From: Haliclona indistincta
Taxonomy: Eukaryota; Porifera; Demospongiae; Haplosclerida; Chalinidae
DNA length: 64,000 nucleotides
NCBI GenBank assembly: GCA_964017065.1
Contig: OZ024784.1
Span: 15,791,152-15,855,151, forward strand
Direction of reading: 5' to 3'
Part shown: one piece after another, positions 1-11,141 of the stretch
Numbering within the stretch: position 1 is the stretch's first letter
Layout of the letters: each line of letters opens with the position of its first letter
Made by a program: the position numbers and the translations under genes
The notes under the pieces: generated by a model
What the model saw: the letters and a program-made list of their open reading frames with translations, nothing else
What the model was told of the DNA's origin: nothing
The model's database searches: none

Positions 1-2
1 AC

Positions 3-1768
3 TCGCAGACCTTGGCTCGTGGTACCAAGGTGATCCTACACCTCAAGGAAGACCAGACTGAGTACCTGGAGGAGAAGAAAGTGAAGGACATAGTGAAGAA
101 GCACAGCCAGTTCATTGGCTACCCGATAGAGCTGCAGATGCAGAAGGAGAGAGAAAAGGAGATCACTGACGATGAAGCTGAAGAAGAGGAGGAAGAGGAA
201 GAAGAAAAAGAAAAGGAAAAGGAAAAGAAGGCAGCAGAAGGTGAAGAGGACAAGGAAGAAAAAACTGACGAAGACAAGCCAAAGGTTGAGGATGTGGAAG
301 ATGATGAGGAAGATGAGGAGGATAAGTCAAAGAAGAAGAAGAAGACCAAGAAAATAAAGGTACAATACTGATAAACTTTTTATCAAGTTTGATTCCATTT
401 TTTTTTCAGGAGAAGTACACTGAGGTAGAGGAACTGAACAAGACAAAACCAATCTGGACCCGTAATGCTGACGACATCAAGCCTGAAGAATATGGGGAGT
501 TCTACAAATCTCTGACAAACGACTGGGAAGATCATCTTGCTGTCAAGCACTTCTCCGTAGAGGGTCAGCTTGAGTTCAGAGCGCTGCTGTTTGTACCAAA
601 GCGTGCACCATTTGATCTCTTTGAGAATAGAAAAGTCAAGAACAACATCAAGTTGTACGTTCGACGTGTCTTCATCATGGAAAACTGCGAGGAGCTTATT
701 CCAGAATTTCTCAACTTTGTCCGTGGTGTAGTTGACTCTGAAGATTTGCCTCTCAATATTTCTCGCGAGATGTTGCAACAGAACAAGATTCTCAAAGTTA
801 TCCGCAAAAATCTTGTTAAGAAGTGTCTTGAGCTATTCAAGGAAATTTCTGAAGATGCTGAGAATTACAAGAAATTCTACGACCAGTTCTCCAAAAATCT
901 TAAATTGGGAATACATGAAGACAGCCAAAATCGAAAGAAGATTGCCGAGCTCTTGCGCTACCACTCTTCTGCTTCTGGTGACGACATGACCTCGCTCAAG
1001 GATTATGTTTCTCGTATGAAAGAAAACCAGGACAAGATCTATTACATCACTGGTGAGACGAGAGATCAGGTTGCCAGTTCTGCTTTTGTTGAGCGTGTAC
1101 GCAAGCGTGGTTTTGAGGTGCTCTACATGACTGAGCCTATTGATGAATACTCTGTGCAACAGTTAAAGGACTACGATGGCAAAACACTCGTCAGTGTCAC
1201 TAAGGAAGGACTAGAGCTGCCCGAAGATGAGGATGAGAAGAAGCGCTTTGAGGAACAAAAAGCCAAATTCGAGGATCTTTGCAAGGTCATGAAGGATATC
1301 CTTGACAAGAAGGTCGAGAAAGTTATCGTGTCCAAGCGTCTTGTGAGCTCTCCCTGCTGTATTGTAACAAGCCAGTTTGGCTGGACTGCTAACATGGAGC
1401 GTATCATGAAAGCCCAGGCACTCAGAGACTCTAGCACCATGGGCTACATGTCAGCAAAGAAACAATTGGAGGTCAATCCTGACCATAACATCATTGACAC
1501 ACTTCGACAGAAGGTCGAGGCCGACAAAAATGACAAGTCTATCAAAGATCTCGTGATGCTCCTTTTCGAGACCTCTCTGATGTCTTCTGGTTTCTCTCTT
1601 GAAAATCCTCAGTCACACGCTAACCGCATTCATCGCATGATCAAGCTGGGACTTGGTATCGATGAGGATGTGGAAGGAGGTGGAGCATCAGACGAGCCCA
1701 TCTCAGAAGACATGCCTCCACTAGAAGGTGAAGAGGAAGACGCTGACCGCATGGAAGAAGTTGACTAG
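3..1768 (+). CDS. HSP90AB1-like: Cytosolic HSP90 (heat shock protein 90), 5' end cut off by the window
   Basis: ATP-dependent chaperone of the cytosol that matures kinases, receptors and other client proteins. Two coding exons are visible: 3-359 (open at the left edge) and 410-1768, separated by a 50-base GT-AG intron in phase 0. The first exon carries the end of the N-terminal ATPase domain ([14 protein letters not shown], the GRGTK region) and the highly charged Glu/Lys linker. The second carries the middle domain (starting near KPIWTRN) and the dimerisation domain. The protein ends in MEEVD, the TPR-cochaperone docking tail that marks the cytosolic rather than the ER or mitochondrial paralogue. 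The alpha/beta split is vertebrate-specific, so the symbol only means cytosolic HSP90. It converges on the next gene. Confidence 0.97.
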
Positions 1769-1998
1769 ACTAACCCAAAACTGACATTCACACTCATACA
1801 CAAGCAGCATGCAAGTGATTCATTCTTTGCTGTTTTTTTTTGTGTTGTAAAATTATCAGCTGCTTTGATATTCTGTTTCTGATAACAACGTTCTGAGAAA
1901 GGGTGTGTTTAGCTATTGATGAAAGACAATCATGTTATGATAGCATTACAAACTGTGGAGACATGGATATGCAGCATTGATTGTTCTGGAAGTGAAGG

Positions 1999-3184
1999 TC
2001 ATGATGAATACTCTGTTCTTCTGAGTGTGGCAGTGATACAGCAAGTAGCAGTGAGTAGCTGGAGAGCTGTCTGATCTAGCTGACTGTCCAGCAGAGCAAC
2101 ATCATGATATAGACCATCACTACAGCTATCCACACCAGAGTCTTGGGGACTAGAAAAGAGGGAAGACATGAACAACAATGGTAGTGAATTTTACCTCATG
2201 TGATCATCATATTGGTTGGTAGAGTCCCTAAGAGCATAACACAAAATAAAGCACATCGATGTTTATGATACTTCTCACATGTCAGACTGGTTGCTGTAGC
2301 TATCATACAGTCCTCCTCCTCCAGCAGGCTCAGTTAGAGGCAGACCAGGATCGACATCAGGCACAACATGACACTCACTGCATAGCTAGAGTGAGGAGAA
2401 GCCAGTGATAGTCATGTGGTTGCATTAGCAATGAAACACTGCTATGTGTTAAAAGCAGCACAATTCAAGTATGAAAGGTGTTGATAGCAGATGTTGGGTC
2501 CATTATTAGGCTATTCAGCTGGAGATACAGACAGCTGGTAGCTGAAGACTGGGCAGACATTTGCTGTAGCACTGGAATCCAGCAGCAAGACTATTTAGAA
2601 CTCTTGTCAACACAGGATTCAATGCACAGAAACTAAACATAGACTGAAAATGCACATACTAACATGTACACATACTGTTGATTGGTGATCATAGTGACTT
2701 GGGTGTTTGCAGAAATAGTGCAATGCAGTGAACTGCTCTGACACTGTCTGTTGAAGACAAGCACGAAAATTCTCGAGCTCTACATTCACGCGATGTCTCA
2801 ATGAATCTTCTATACCTGTAAACTTATAGTGACAGCGTTACAGTACCTACATAAATTTGTACCATAGATATGATTGGTCAGTGTATTATCAGGTAGCACG
2901 GAAGGAGGAGGACGAATAAGAAAACGAGAATGGAGTCTTTTTCTGGTGCTTGGCAATGAATGATTCTGAGATATAGGATACAGACTGTCGGATACACTTG
3001 AATCTTCTATTTGCGTGTTGAGTTGTGGTGAAGGTGTGTTCTCATCTGGTACAACAGGCATTTCTTTTTCGTCTTCCATAACTGTCTGTTTAACAGCAGT
3101 CAGACGAGACTGACCATCTCCTGCTCTTAATCTGCTGTGTTGCTCTTCATAAGTGAGTTTGAGCGAAGATATGCGCTTGCTCAT
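1999..3184 (-). CDS. Unrecognised multi-exon protein
   Basis: I do not recognise this gene. Exon 1 (2863-3184) encodes about 107 residues starting MSKRISSLKLTYEEQHSRLR, polar and Ser/Pro-rich. A 47-base GT-AG intron follows, then an exon starting at 2815 with a helical stretch (SLRHRVNVELENFRACLQQT) ending at a donor near 2665. Further coding-like pieces lie around 2520-2600 (exact exon unclear), 2290-2390 (SECHVVPDVDPGLPLTEP), 2200-2240 and 2000-2150, ending TATLRRTEYSS and a stop at 1999-2001. The frame joins cleanly only for the first two exons; the 3' half is a tentative model. It starts 99 bases from ZFYVE19 in a head-to-head arrangement and converges on HSP90. Confidence 0.5.
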
Positions 3185-3283
3185 GTTACTGTCTCCATGT
3201 GCAGCTGCACGGTAATCCTCCGTATTCTATTCCCGAATCCGTAATCTTGATAAAACGAAGATAGTCTACCCCGCCTTATCAAC
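3185..3283. promoter_or_regulatory. Short divergent promoter (unknown gene / ZFYVE19)
   Basis: Only 99 bases separate the two start codons on opposite strands, so both promoters must lie in or overlap this gap. No CACGTG or other motif that I can name is present. Confidence 0.55.
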
Positions 3284-4795
3284 ATGGCTGACAGATGCTT
3301 TGGCTGCACCAGCAAGTACAAATTTCGCGAAAAACCACGCGTTTGTCCTCAGTGTCACAGAAACTTTTGTTCCAAATGTTTGGATCCGAAGAAAGGCAGA
3401 GAAACATGTGTCTACTGCGCTCAAAAATCTGTCTATCGCAAAGAGGAGAAGGAGATTGTTCAAAACTTTCAAGAACACTTTAACAAGCACAAGCGTCATC
3501 ACAGAGCACCTCCGACAGTCACCCGGCTCCAGCTGGATACTAGCCGTATTCAAACACAGCAGCAGAATGCTTCTGGTGATCCGGAGAAACCTTATATCAG
3601 TGGTAAGCTGGCACCAGAAGATCAGGAGATAGCCGATCGACTTCAGAAGTTAAGGGAATCGCGCTCATCAGACAAGGAGGAGGTATCTGAAGAAGATATG
3701 AAAGAGCGGTTAGACAAGTTACGGGGAGAGCAGCCTAAGGATCAGTTATCTACCCCTAGTGTTAGTGGAGGTAATCCTGCAGCTGCCGCTGGAACCGATG
3801 TAGAGAAAGCAGACCATCTTATGGAGCAGATGGAAGGAGAGGTCAGACTGGATAAGAGACTGGCAGACAGTCATGGGAACAAGGAAGATGAGCTGTTTGA
3901 TCGATTTAGTGCTCTAACAGGAAGAGAGCAAAATTCAAAACCAGCCATTTCTTCACCAGATGCAGAAGCTGGCGACAATGGGCAAGAGCCAGAAGATCCT
4001 GAAAAAGTGCTTCGTGATTTGAAAGCAATGACAGTAGATGAAGAACGAAAAGCTGCCCTGGCATTGCAGGGTACTGATATGAAGACCCTAGTTGAGGGTG
4101 GGCCTAATGATCAATTTCCTGACATCTCATATCCAACAATGTCAGAGAAAGACAAACAAAAAGGAGAAGAGGAGATTGCCAAATTAATGGAGATGGCCAA
4201 GGAAGAGAATCGACTTGAAGAGAATGCATTGAAAGATGACCAACAGTTTATTTCAGAAAGTTCTAAGCATCTAGCAAGACTGAGAGATGAAGATGACAAG
4301 GAAGAAGAAGTTCGTAGTAAACCAGCTGCTGCTGCTGCTAAGAGAGACCTAGAATTTCAATGGCGGCATTTTAGTGGTTCACAAGCCTCTAATGCACCTG
4401 GTGCAGTGAACAGTATTGTGGACTGGATGGATGAGGATGACAGTGACTTTGATCAACAGGTTCATGAGCTGCTGGAGCAAATGGCTGTTGAAGGAAAGCT
4501 TGATGAACGGTTGGAAAGAGATGGTCTTACACATATTGTTGAGAGAGAAAAAGAAAACGATTCACAAGCAAGACCACTTCCATCATCGTCAGCAGCTGCT
4601 GCTGCTACTCCATACGGTGCATTTGGTGAAGACGACCTGCCGTGGTGCTGCATATGCAATGAAGATGCTGTCATTCGTTGTTTTGATTGTAGCTCGGATC
4701 TCTATTGTTTGCGATGCTTCTCTGAAGGTCACCAACAATTTGGATTGTTTGATCACCGCTATGCTCCTTATGAGCCTCCAAAGAAATCAAATTAG
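3284..4795 (+). CDS. ZFYVE19: ZFYVE19/ANCHR, abscission (NoCut) checkpoint regulator
   Basis: Intronless 503-residue protein. The N-terminus is a FYVE-related zinc finger ([26 protein letters not shown]; residues about 5-48). It is followed by a basic stretch, a long acidic and helical middle region with repeated leucine-rich segments of the MIM1 type ([10 protein letters not shown] near 115; [10 protein letters not shown] near 143; a third near 395), and a C-terminal Cys-rich B-box-like finger ([16 protein letters not shown] ... HRYAPYEP, about 453-500). This order matches ANCHR, which binds VPS4 and the chromosomal passenger complex and delays abscission when chromatin bridges persist. Human ZFYVE19 is of similar size (about 470 residues). 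The start codon at 3284 places the finger immediately at the N-terminus, as in the family. Confidence 0.92.
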   Translation: MADRCFGCTSKYKFREKPRVCPQCHRNFCSKCLDPKKGRETCVYCAQKSVYRKEEKEIVQNFQEHFNKHKRHHRAPPTVTRLQLDTSRIQTQQQNASGDPEKPYISGKLAPEDQEIADRLQKLRESRSSDKEEVSEEDMKERLDKLRGEQPKDQLSTPSVSGGNPAAAAGTDVEKADHLMEQMEGEVRLDKRLADSHGNKEDELFDRFSALTGREQNSKPAISSPDAEAGDNGQEPEDPEKVLRDLKAMTVDEERKAALALQGTDMKTLVEGGPNDQFPDISYPTMSEKDKQKGEEEIAKLMEMAKEENRLEENALKDDQQFISESSKHLARLRDEDDKEEEVRSKPAAAAAKRDLEFQWRHFSGSQASNAPGAVNSIVDWMDEDDSDFDQQVHELLEQMAVEGKLDERLERDGLTHIVEREKENDSQARPLPSSSAAAAATPYGAFGEDDLPWCCICNEDAVIRCFDCSSDLYCLRCFSEGHQQFGLFDHRYAPYEPPKKSN

Positions 4796-4975
4796 TAATG
4801 TAGCTATGTTGATGTTATTCATGATGTTCATTATTACTCGTTGACGTTTTCATTACTGTATGGGCGGTCCCGATTTCCCCGTCGCGTCGGATCCTGCTCG
4901 GGTCGTGATCTCGAGCGCTACTGTTGTTCCGAGCTCTACATCTAACAAATTGTTCGTTTAGTAAGATAGCTAGAC

Positions 4976-7900
4976 ATGGGTGGGCTTTTTTCTAAAAACG
5001 AAGACCGTTCCACGGTAAGCGTGTACATCCAAAATGTACCTATCATCAATCATGTCTTTACAAATAGACTGAGACACAAGACAATGAACAAAGCTCGAGA
5101 GAGCCAGGTATTTAGCTGTTGCTAGATCTTAAGAACACGATATATGCATTTATTGTCTGTAGCTGAACAGCAGTCATCAACAGCTCCTCAGGATCCGAAT
5201 CATCAGGCTCAGGATCCGAATCATCCAACTCCTCATCAGGCTCCATCTCCTCACCTGACACCAGATCCTCACCAGACACCAGACCCTCCACCTATCAACT
5301 CCCCAGTTGGTGATAGAGATGTATCCACTGTGGCAAACTTTATTGATGAGGTTCGGCAGACATCTTCCTCATCAACGCAAAAAATACAAGAGTGAGCACT
5401 CATAGTTCTATTGTACACTACTTCACGAGTATCCTCATGCATACTGTCCCTTGAACTGGTGACTGGACATGTTTTGATGTCATTCAGTTACAAAAATTAA
5501 TTAGTGATCCGAATAATTTTATTACATGCATGTAGAGGCTCTTGTCTAAGGATAGGGTTTCAAAAGCTGAACATATGGCAATGTCGAGCATGTAAATGGT
5601 ATAGGATTCATAGTGTGTTATGATGATTCTATCTATACAGTTGCTTGTAGTAGGGACTTTTCTTAGGTGATTCATGAACTGCACATTTCCTGTGTCAAGA
5701 ATTTGTCTAGTCTACTGTTTTAATTGTAATTTATTTTTTCTAGGCTGTGGATTAGCATCCCTGCAGTGCTCCAAAAATTTCCTCAGCACATCGACGTGGT
5801 TGATATGTCAGCCAAAGCTTTCACTCTGAGTGGATTACTCATTCGGTCTGGTATCCCACCGCCTCTAGTACGTCCTCCTCAGTTGGTGTCGTCATTCATC
5901 TCAGTACTCTCTTCCTTCGATTGGAAAAACCACTTCTCAGAAGGAGCCTTGTTTATTGAAACAACTGGAAATATTTTTGTCTTTTTTGCAAGTGAATTCT
6001 TTTCTGATACAGTCTCTGATCTTGCCGCTGTTTATAAAAAGGCTCTAGACATAGACACTTATGACGGACTCTTACGACCAGCCATTGAAGTTGCTAGTGG
6101 ATTTCCAGAGGTTTTTTCAGCAGCTATGTACAAAAGTCTTGATGCACATGGAGTCCACAAGAAACTTAGAGAAACCTTGGTCTACTACGAAGAGATGACA
6201 GATGAAAATCTTGCAGATATTGTTTCACCACTGTTGCTATTTGTCAAAGCTTGTCCCACCTCTGCACAAGAGTATATCAATGAAAACCATCACATCACTC
6301 TTTTCTTTGCTGCTCAGAAGTTCCACTCATCGGCTAAATTCCAGATTCGTGTTTGGCAATTACAATTGCATATATGTAGAAGTGCTTCCCAATATTTTAT
6401 TGATCTATGTCCATCTATGGTAGTAGATGCTATTGCCACAATTCTACAGGCTCAGGATCGTGCTACAATGGCTATTACTCCTGCTGCTCAATTTCTTGGC
6501 GTTTGTGGTAGTCTGCATAAATCAGAGATGATACCAGCCTGCGTTGACAAGAGAGAACTGCTTGATGTTTTATCGTCAATTCTTGACTCATCTCGAGAGA
6601 TAAGTAGTGATGTAGATAAGGATGAGCTAGAAATGGCATCTCATCTGGTTACATTGTTAAGCAGCAAAGTGCCGAATCAACCTACTATAGAACCACTTGT
6701 ACAAAGTGGCATTTTGAACCATCTTAAGAATGTTGCTGCAAAGTGGCCCAATCAATTGGCTAGTACTGCTTGCGATACTCTTGGACGAGTTATACTCCAT
6801 TTTCCACCAGATCCGACTCTTCTTTCTCCTAGTGAAGCTCAGCCAACTCCAGAACCTTTACTACAGATTCAACAGAAGTTTTTCGCTGATGATTATCATT
6901 TGTTTTTGCAGACCTTGCTTAGTGACTGTCCTTCTCTTCCTGACGGTGTTAGAGCTGGCATTTATGGAGCCTTGCATGGTCTTTTGATCTTTTGCCCTAA
7001 AGATTTTGCCAAGAAATGCATAGATCAAGAGTTCCTTAAAGCTTTCTTTGATGCTCTAGTGAAGGATTGTGCCAGGGCACCCATGCGAATACATGCATTT
7101 GCTCCCTCTGCTCAATTAGTTCTTGTGAGAGTGGAACAATTTGGTGACAAAGACGATTGCCAGTTTCTCACTGACCAAGAGATTGCTGAAAAGCTCACGA
7201 CTGTGCTTTCATTATGTTCTTACCAGGAAGCACTCACTAGCACGCTGAATGTAGTCGAGGGTCTTCTCAATTGCTACCGCAACACTGCCAAGGACACAAT
7301 GCCTTTCGCCAAGTCTGGTCTCCCTACTGAGCTTGTTGCCTTAGCTTTTAAGCTTGGAAAGAAGGGCAGCCCTCATGAATCTGCGCAGCAGCCGAACGAA
7401 ATCTTGGAATCGCTCCAAAAACTCCTGCTTGACCTCACAACTCAGAAAAATTCAAGTGAGGAATTGTTGTCACAGGGTTTTATGACGAAGATGTGTTTAC
7501 TAGCTACTGGTACTCATGAAATGGTGATTACCTTTGCTGCCTTACATGTTGTGGGTAACCTTTGTTTACATTGCAATGAATTGCAAACGCAAGTTCTTAC
7601 TGATCGATTCCACATCAAGTTGCTAGACAATGTTAGCCATCCACAATCTATACACGAGCAAATTCTCAAGGCAAGCTGTAGAGTACTCGGAATTTTGTCC
7701 AACGGCTATACCAACAAGAAGGAGATAATCGGTTGTGGAGTATTGGATGCTGTTCTCAACCTGCTAAATCAGTATGTGAAGAATGTGGATGTTTGTTGGA
7801 GGACACTCAGTCTACTGGTGTCCATTGGCTTCATATCGGTCTGCAATCTTGAGGTGATCTTTACTGAAACAATAGTTAAAGAGGTATACAAGGTTTTCAA

Positions 7901-9524
7901 GACAAGCGTTAATCCTAAGATAATATCCTACGCAGTTCTCATCTTCTTGATAATTGCAGATCTGGACAAACACATGATTCTTATGCGCAACCTCTGCATT
8001 GCTGATGACGTTCAGAAAGTTAGCCAAGTAATGATTGAAGCTGACAGTGACCTAAAACGTTGGCATGGGTCATTTCTGGAAAAGTGCAATCTATTTACTG
8101 TAGGTGCTAGCCAATCGGTGATGGAAAATAGTGAGGAAAGGCTGGTTGTGGACGAAGTGAATAAGAGCGTTTCTTGGCCACTACGCACAATCTCTGATTC
8201 TGTTTCCTCTCCATACTTGCTTCCTGAAGTTGAAGAACTACTTGTTCCTCAGCATCCTACTGGTCCTTCTCTTTCAGCAGCAGACAAGCTACGTCTTTCT
8301 GAGCTAGGTCTTTCACCTGATGAACCTCTTTTTCGAATTGGTAGACTGTGTGGCAACAATTTCAAAACCTGCAGTAACTGTGAAAGTACCGATCAATCTC
8401 CAGAGCTTGTTTTTCGACCAGAAAGTCTTACACTTCACCAGTATCAGGTTCTTGTAGACAGTGGCTGGTACCGCAGAGGAGGTGTGGACATGTTTCGAGT
8501 ACGTTATGTTCACTCCCTGGATTGCAGTGACTGGGAGACGAGAGTTATCCTCTCTGAGTTCAACCATCGCTCCCGTAAAAGCTATCGAAAAGTGCTCAAG
8601 AAAGTCCCCGATAGTATGACCATTGAAACCATCCCTACCCAGTTCGTGAGAGAGTCGTTTGAGCTCTACAATGAATACAACATAAAGAAGCATGACAAGT
8701 CTGATATTTCTTCTTACTATTACCATGAGCATGCTGTCAATAGCCCAATCAGGAACGAAACCGTTGACGGGATCGAGTATGGGACCCATCACCAGTTGTA
8801 TCGGCTGGACGGGAAGCTAGTTGCTGTTGGACTGATTGATATTGTCCCTAATGGAGTGGTGAGCCTGTACATGTGGTATTCTATGAGCAAGGAGATGCAG
8901 AAACTGTCTCTCGGAGTCTACTCTGCTCTAAAGGAGATCGAATTTGCACAGAAACTAAGCGAACGCAACCCCAACATCAAGTACTACTACCTGCAAGGGT
9001 GGAATGGCAACAATCACAAGCTCAGTTACAAAGCTAACTACACTCCCGGTGACTTCTATAGTCCTTGTACTGTCACAGATTGGGTGTGTGGACTTGATGG
9101 AGTCAAGAAAGCTCAAGAAGGGGCTAGAGAGAAATGGAGACAAGCTCAAGAAAAGGACACAGCCACCGATCAGACAGATAGTGGTGAAATCAAGGAGACA
9201 CCTGTCAGTGTCGAACAGGCAAACAGTGTTTCAGGGCCAGAGAATAATGCTGTCAAGAAGGATGCTGTCCCTGGCGATGCCTTGCCACTGGACAGAGTAC
9301 GTCGTGAGCGTTTGACTGGTTCCAGCAGTGTTGACGTTGGGAGTGTGGTCATTTGTCTGAACCATCAGCGATACCTGCCCTTCCGTGAGCTAGTGAAGAA
9401 CTACCAGTTAGAGGATAAGCAAAGAGAACTACTGGAGACTCGTCTGGAGGAACTAGTACTAGCAGTGGGGCCAGAACTCAGCTCTAACATGGTTATCGAT
9501 ATGAAAGCCTGCTCTTTATCATGA
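4976..9524 (+). CDS. Armadillo-repeat / arginyltransferase (ATE1) fusion protein, copy A
   Basis: My model has three exons, 4976-5014, 5171-5391 and 5744-9524, with frame kept across both introns (1346 residues). The start MGGLFSK fits an N-myristoylation signal (Gly2, Ser6, Lys7). Residues about 14-75 are Pro-rich. Residues about 90-850 are all-helical ARM/HEAT-like repeats. From about residue 950 the protein matches ATE1: an N-terminal domain with CSNC (about 961), a Gly-Trp segment (SGWYRRGG) and SRKSYRKVLKKV, then the GNAT-fold catalytic domain (HHQLYRLDGKLVAVGLIDI near 1102; LSLGVYSALKEIEF), and a C-terminal strand/helix region like the ATE1 end. ATE1 transfers Arg from Arg-tRNA to N-terminal Asp/Glu/oxidised Cys. 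Ordinary ATE1 is about 500 residues and has no ARM region. Activity is inferred, not shown. A second copy lies at 44650-48831. Confidence 0.88.
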
Positions 9525-9691
9525 GTGTAACTCTGATAGTAATTATTAATCTTCGTGGATATTTCACTATAATATTTTCTATTATCATTGTACATCTGGT
9601 TTATAGCCCAAAATAGCAGTAGACTATTATTATAGCCCAAAGAGTAGTTTTATTAAATTTTATTGAATGATGAAATTACTGGCAGTATTAA

Positions 9692-10284
9692 TTATTTTGG
9701 TTGTTCTGATTTACGTTGTGACTTAATAAACTCGTAATAATCAACGTAGCCATCATCATTTAGATCATCCGTCTTCAGCATTTGTTTAATCAGATCAGCT
9801 AGTTCTGCATCGCCGATATCTATCTGGCGCTGCTTTTTACCAGTATCCCCTGATTCGTGAAAATGTGTCATAGCAGCTCCTGTAAGAGAAGAGAGTAGAT
9901 ACATGTACATAACTCGCAGTACACCGAAGACAAAGCATAGATGATTTACACAAAAAGGCAAGACATCAAGGTATTTTGCTTACCCAGTTCTAGACCATCG
10001 AGTCTGTTGTTGTTATCGTAATCATGGAGTTTGAAGTAATGGAATTCAAACGATTCATCGTTGTCGAAATTGAATTCCTGGTCAGGCATCATTTCACGTA
10101 AATCTTCCATCAGATGGCTACAATGTTAGAGAGTTGGAAGTGAATTAACAAGGAACAAGTGCTTGTCTCACTCTTTGTTATGCACGTGTCCAGGTTCATG
10201 AAGAGAATTAGAGGAAGAAACCTTGATAATGTACAGGAAAACTAACGATATTATTGGTAGCACTCTTCTTGCTGACCACGCCAT
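9692..10284 (-). CDS. MCFD2: MCFD2-like EF-hand cargo-receptor subunit
   Basis: Three exons joined by frame: 10284-10172, 10117-9984 and 9879-9692, giving about 144 residues. The first exon encodes a signal peptide (MAWSARRVLPIISLVFLYII) followed by the HEPGHVHNKDHLMEDL helix typical of MCFD2. Two calcium-binding EF-hands follow, one near HDYDNNNRLDGLEL and one at DLNDDGYVDYYEFIKS, with acidic ligands intact. MCFD2 works in the ER lumen with the lectin LMAN1/ERGIC-53 to export selected glycoproteins. The gene is head-to-head with PSMG3 and converges on ARM-ATE1 copy A. Confidence 0.9.
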
Positions 10285-10466
10285 TGTTGGCTCTGTTACG
10301 TTGCTGCGCTGCTAGTCTTTGTCCTAGGAAGTTTATCACTTACTTTACGTGATTACAGATAATTAGAAAATAAGTTACCGTATAAAACACGTGGTGGTAC
10401 TTTTTAAAATCTTTGCCAAAGGCAGGTGTGATTGGTGATTGCTTGCTGCTGAAGTGCGTGCAGCTC
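10285..10466. promoter_or_regulatory. Divergent promoter (MCFD2 / PSMG3)
   Basis: 182 bases between opposed start codons. Contains a CACGTG palindrome at 10388-10393, next to a TATAAAA stretch at 10381. Confidence 0.5.
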
Positions 10467-10991
10467 ATGAGTGAAATGTGTAGTCCCGTTAATACCGCTC
10501 AGGTAAGAGTGAAATGATTTATCGTGTTGTATTGAGATAATTTTTGGCAGGATCATGTTTCTGTGGGCGGGGCAGAAATGGATATAGTCTGTTCTCAGTT
10601 TGGTAAAACTGTGTTCGTTCTCATTACCGACATGAATAAGATGGGTACATTGGTGAGTGCTAGCACTGTTTTAGCTATTGGTCACGTTATTGCACAGATG
10701 GCTGTTGACAGGGAGACCGAGGGACCACAATCACAACCAATATTCTCAGTTCGGACTTTGCTAGGTCATGATAAGGTGTGTGTGTGTGTGTGCTCAGTCT
10801 AACATCTCACAGCACTGTCCTACTGTCCCATGCAGCCTGACATACACGTGTTTGGTCGTGCTGTTGGTGAATGTGTCCTCTCTTCGTCCCCTTCATCACT
10901 TCTGCTTGGTTTAGGAGTACGTCACCCTAACCCTTCCTCTATCCCTCATCTCCTTCCAACCATCAAACAACTAGTCAGCACTGTTCAATAA
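10467..10991 (+). CDS. PSMG3: PSMG3, proteasome assembly chaperone 3
   Basis: Three exons, 10467-10502, 10551-10775 and 10836-10991, all phase 0, giving 138 residues. The core matches PSMG3/PAC3: a beta strand with DIVCSQFGKTVFVLITDMNK, then KMGTLVSAS and the LLGHDKPDIHVFGRAVG block, which corresponds to LLGQDEPLIHVFAKNL in the human protein. PAC3 with PAC4 helps assemble the alpha ring of the 20S proteasome in the cytosol. The first two residues of the reading frame could also start at the second Met (MCSPVN). A GT dinucleotide run begins exactly at the exon 2 donor. It ends 150 bases from the convergent end of TEX11. Confidence 0.9.
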
Positions 10992-11141
10992 CCTCAACCA
11001 ACGGATATTATCTCATAAAAATCTATAATTCTGTTGTTTGTTTTTATGTTGAAAATGATAAATTTATGTTTACATGATGCATTTATTAATTTTGGTAAAT
11101 TATTAATAGCGACTTTTCATTGTTTTTATTTGCATCTATTT

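Noticed and set aside
8313..8792. Minus-strand open frame of 159 codons over the ATE1 part of copy A
   Set aside because: Antisense to a well-conserved catalytic domain; no family resemblance of its own.
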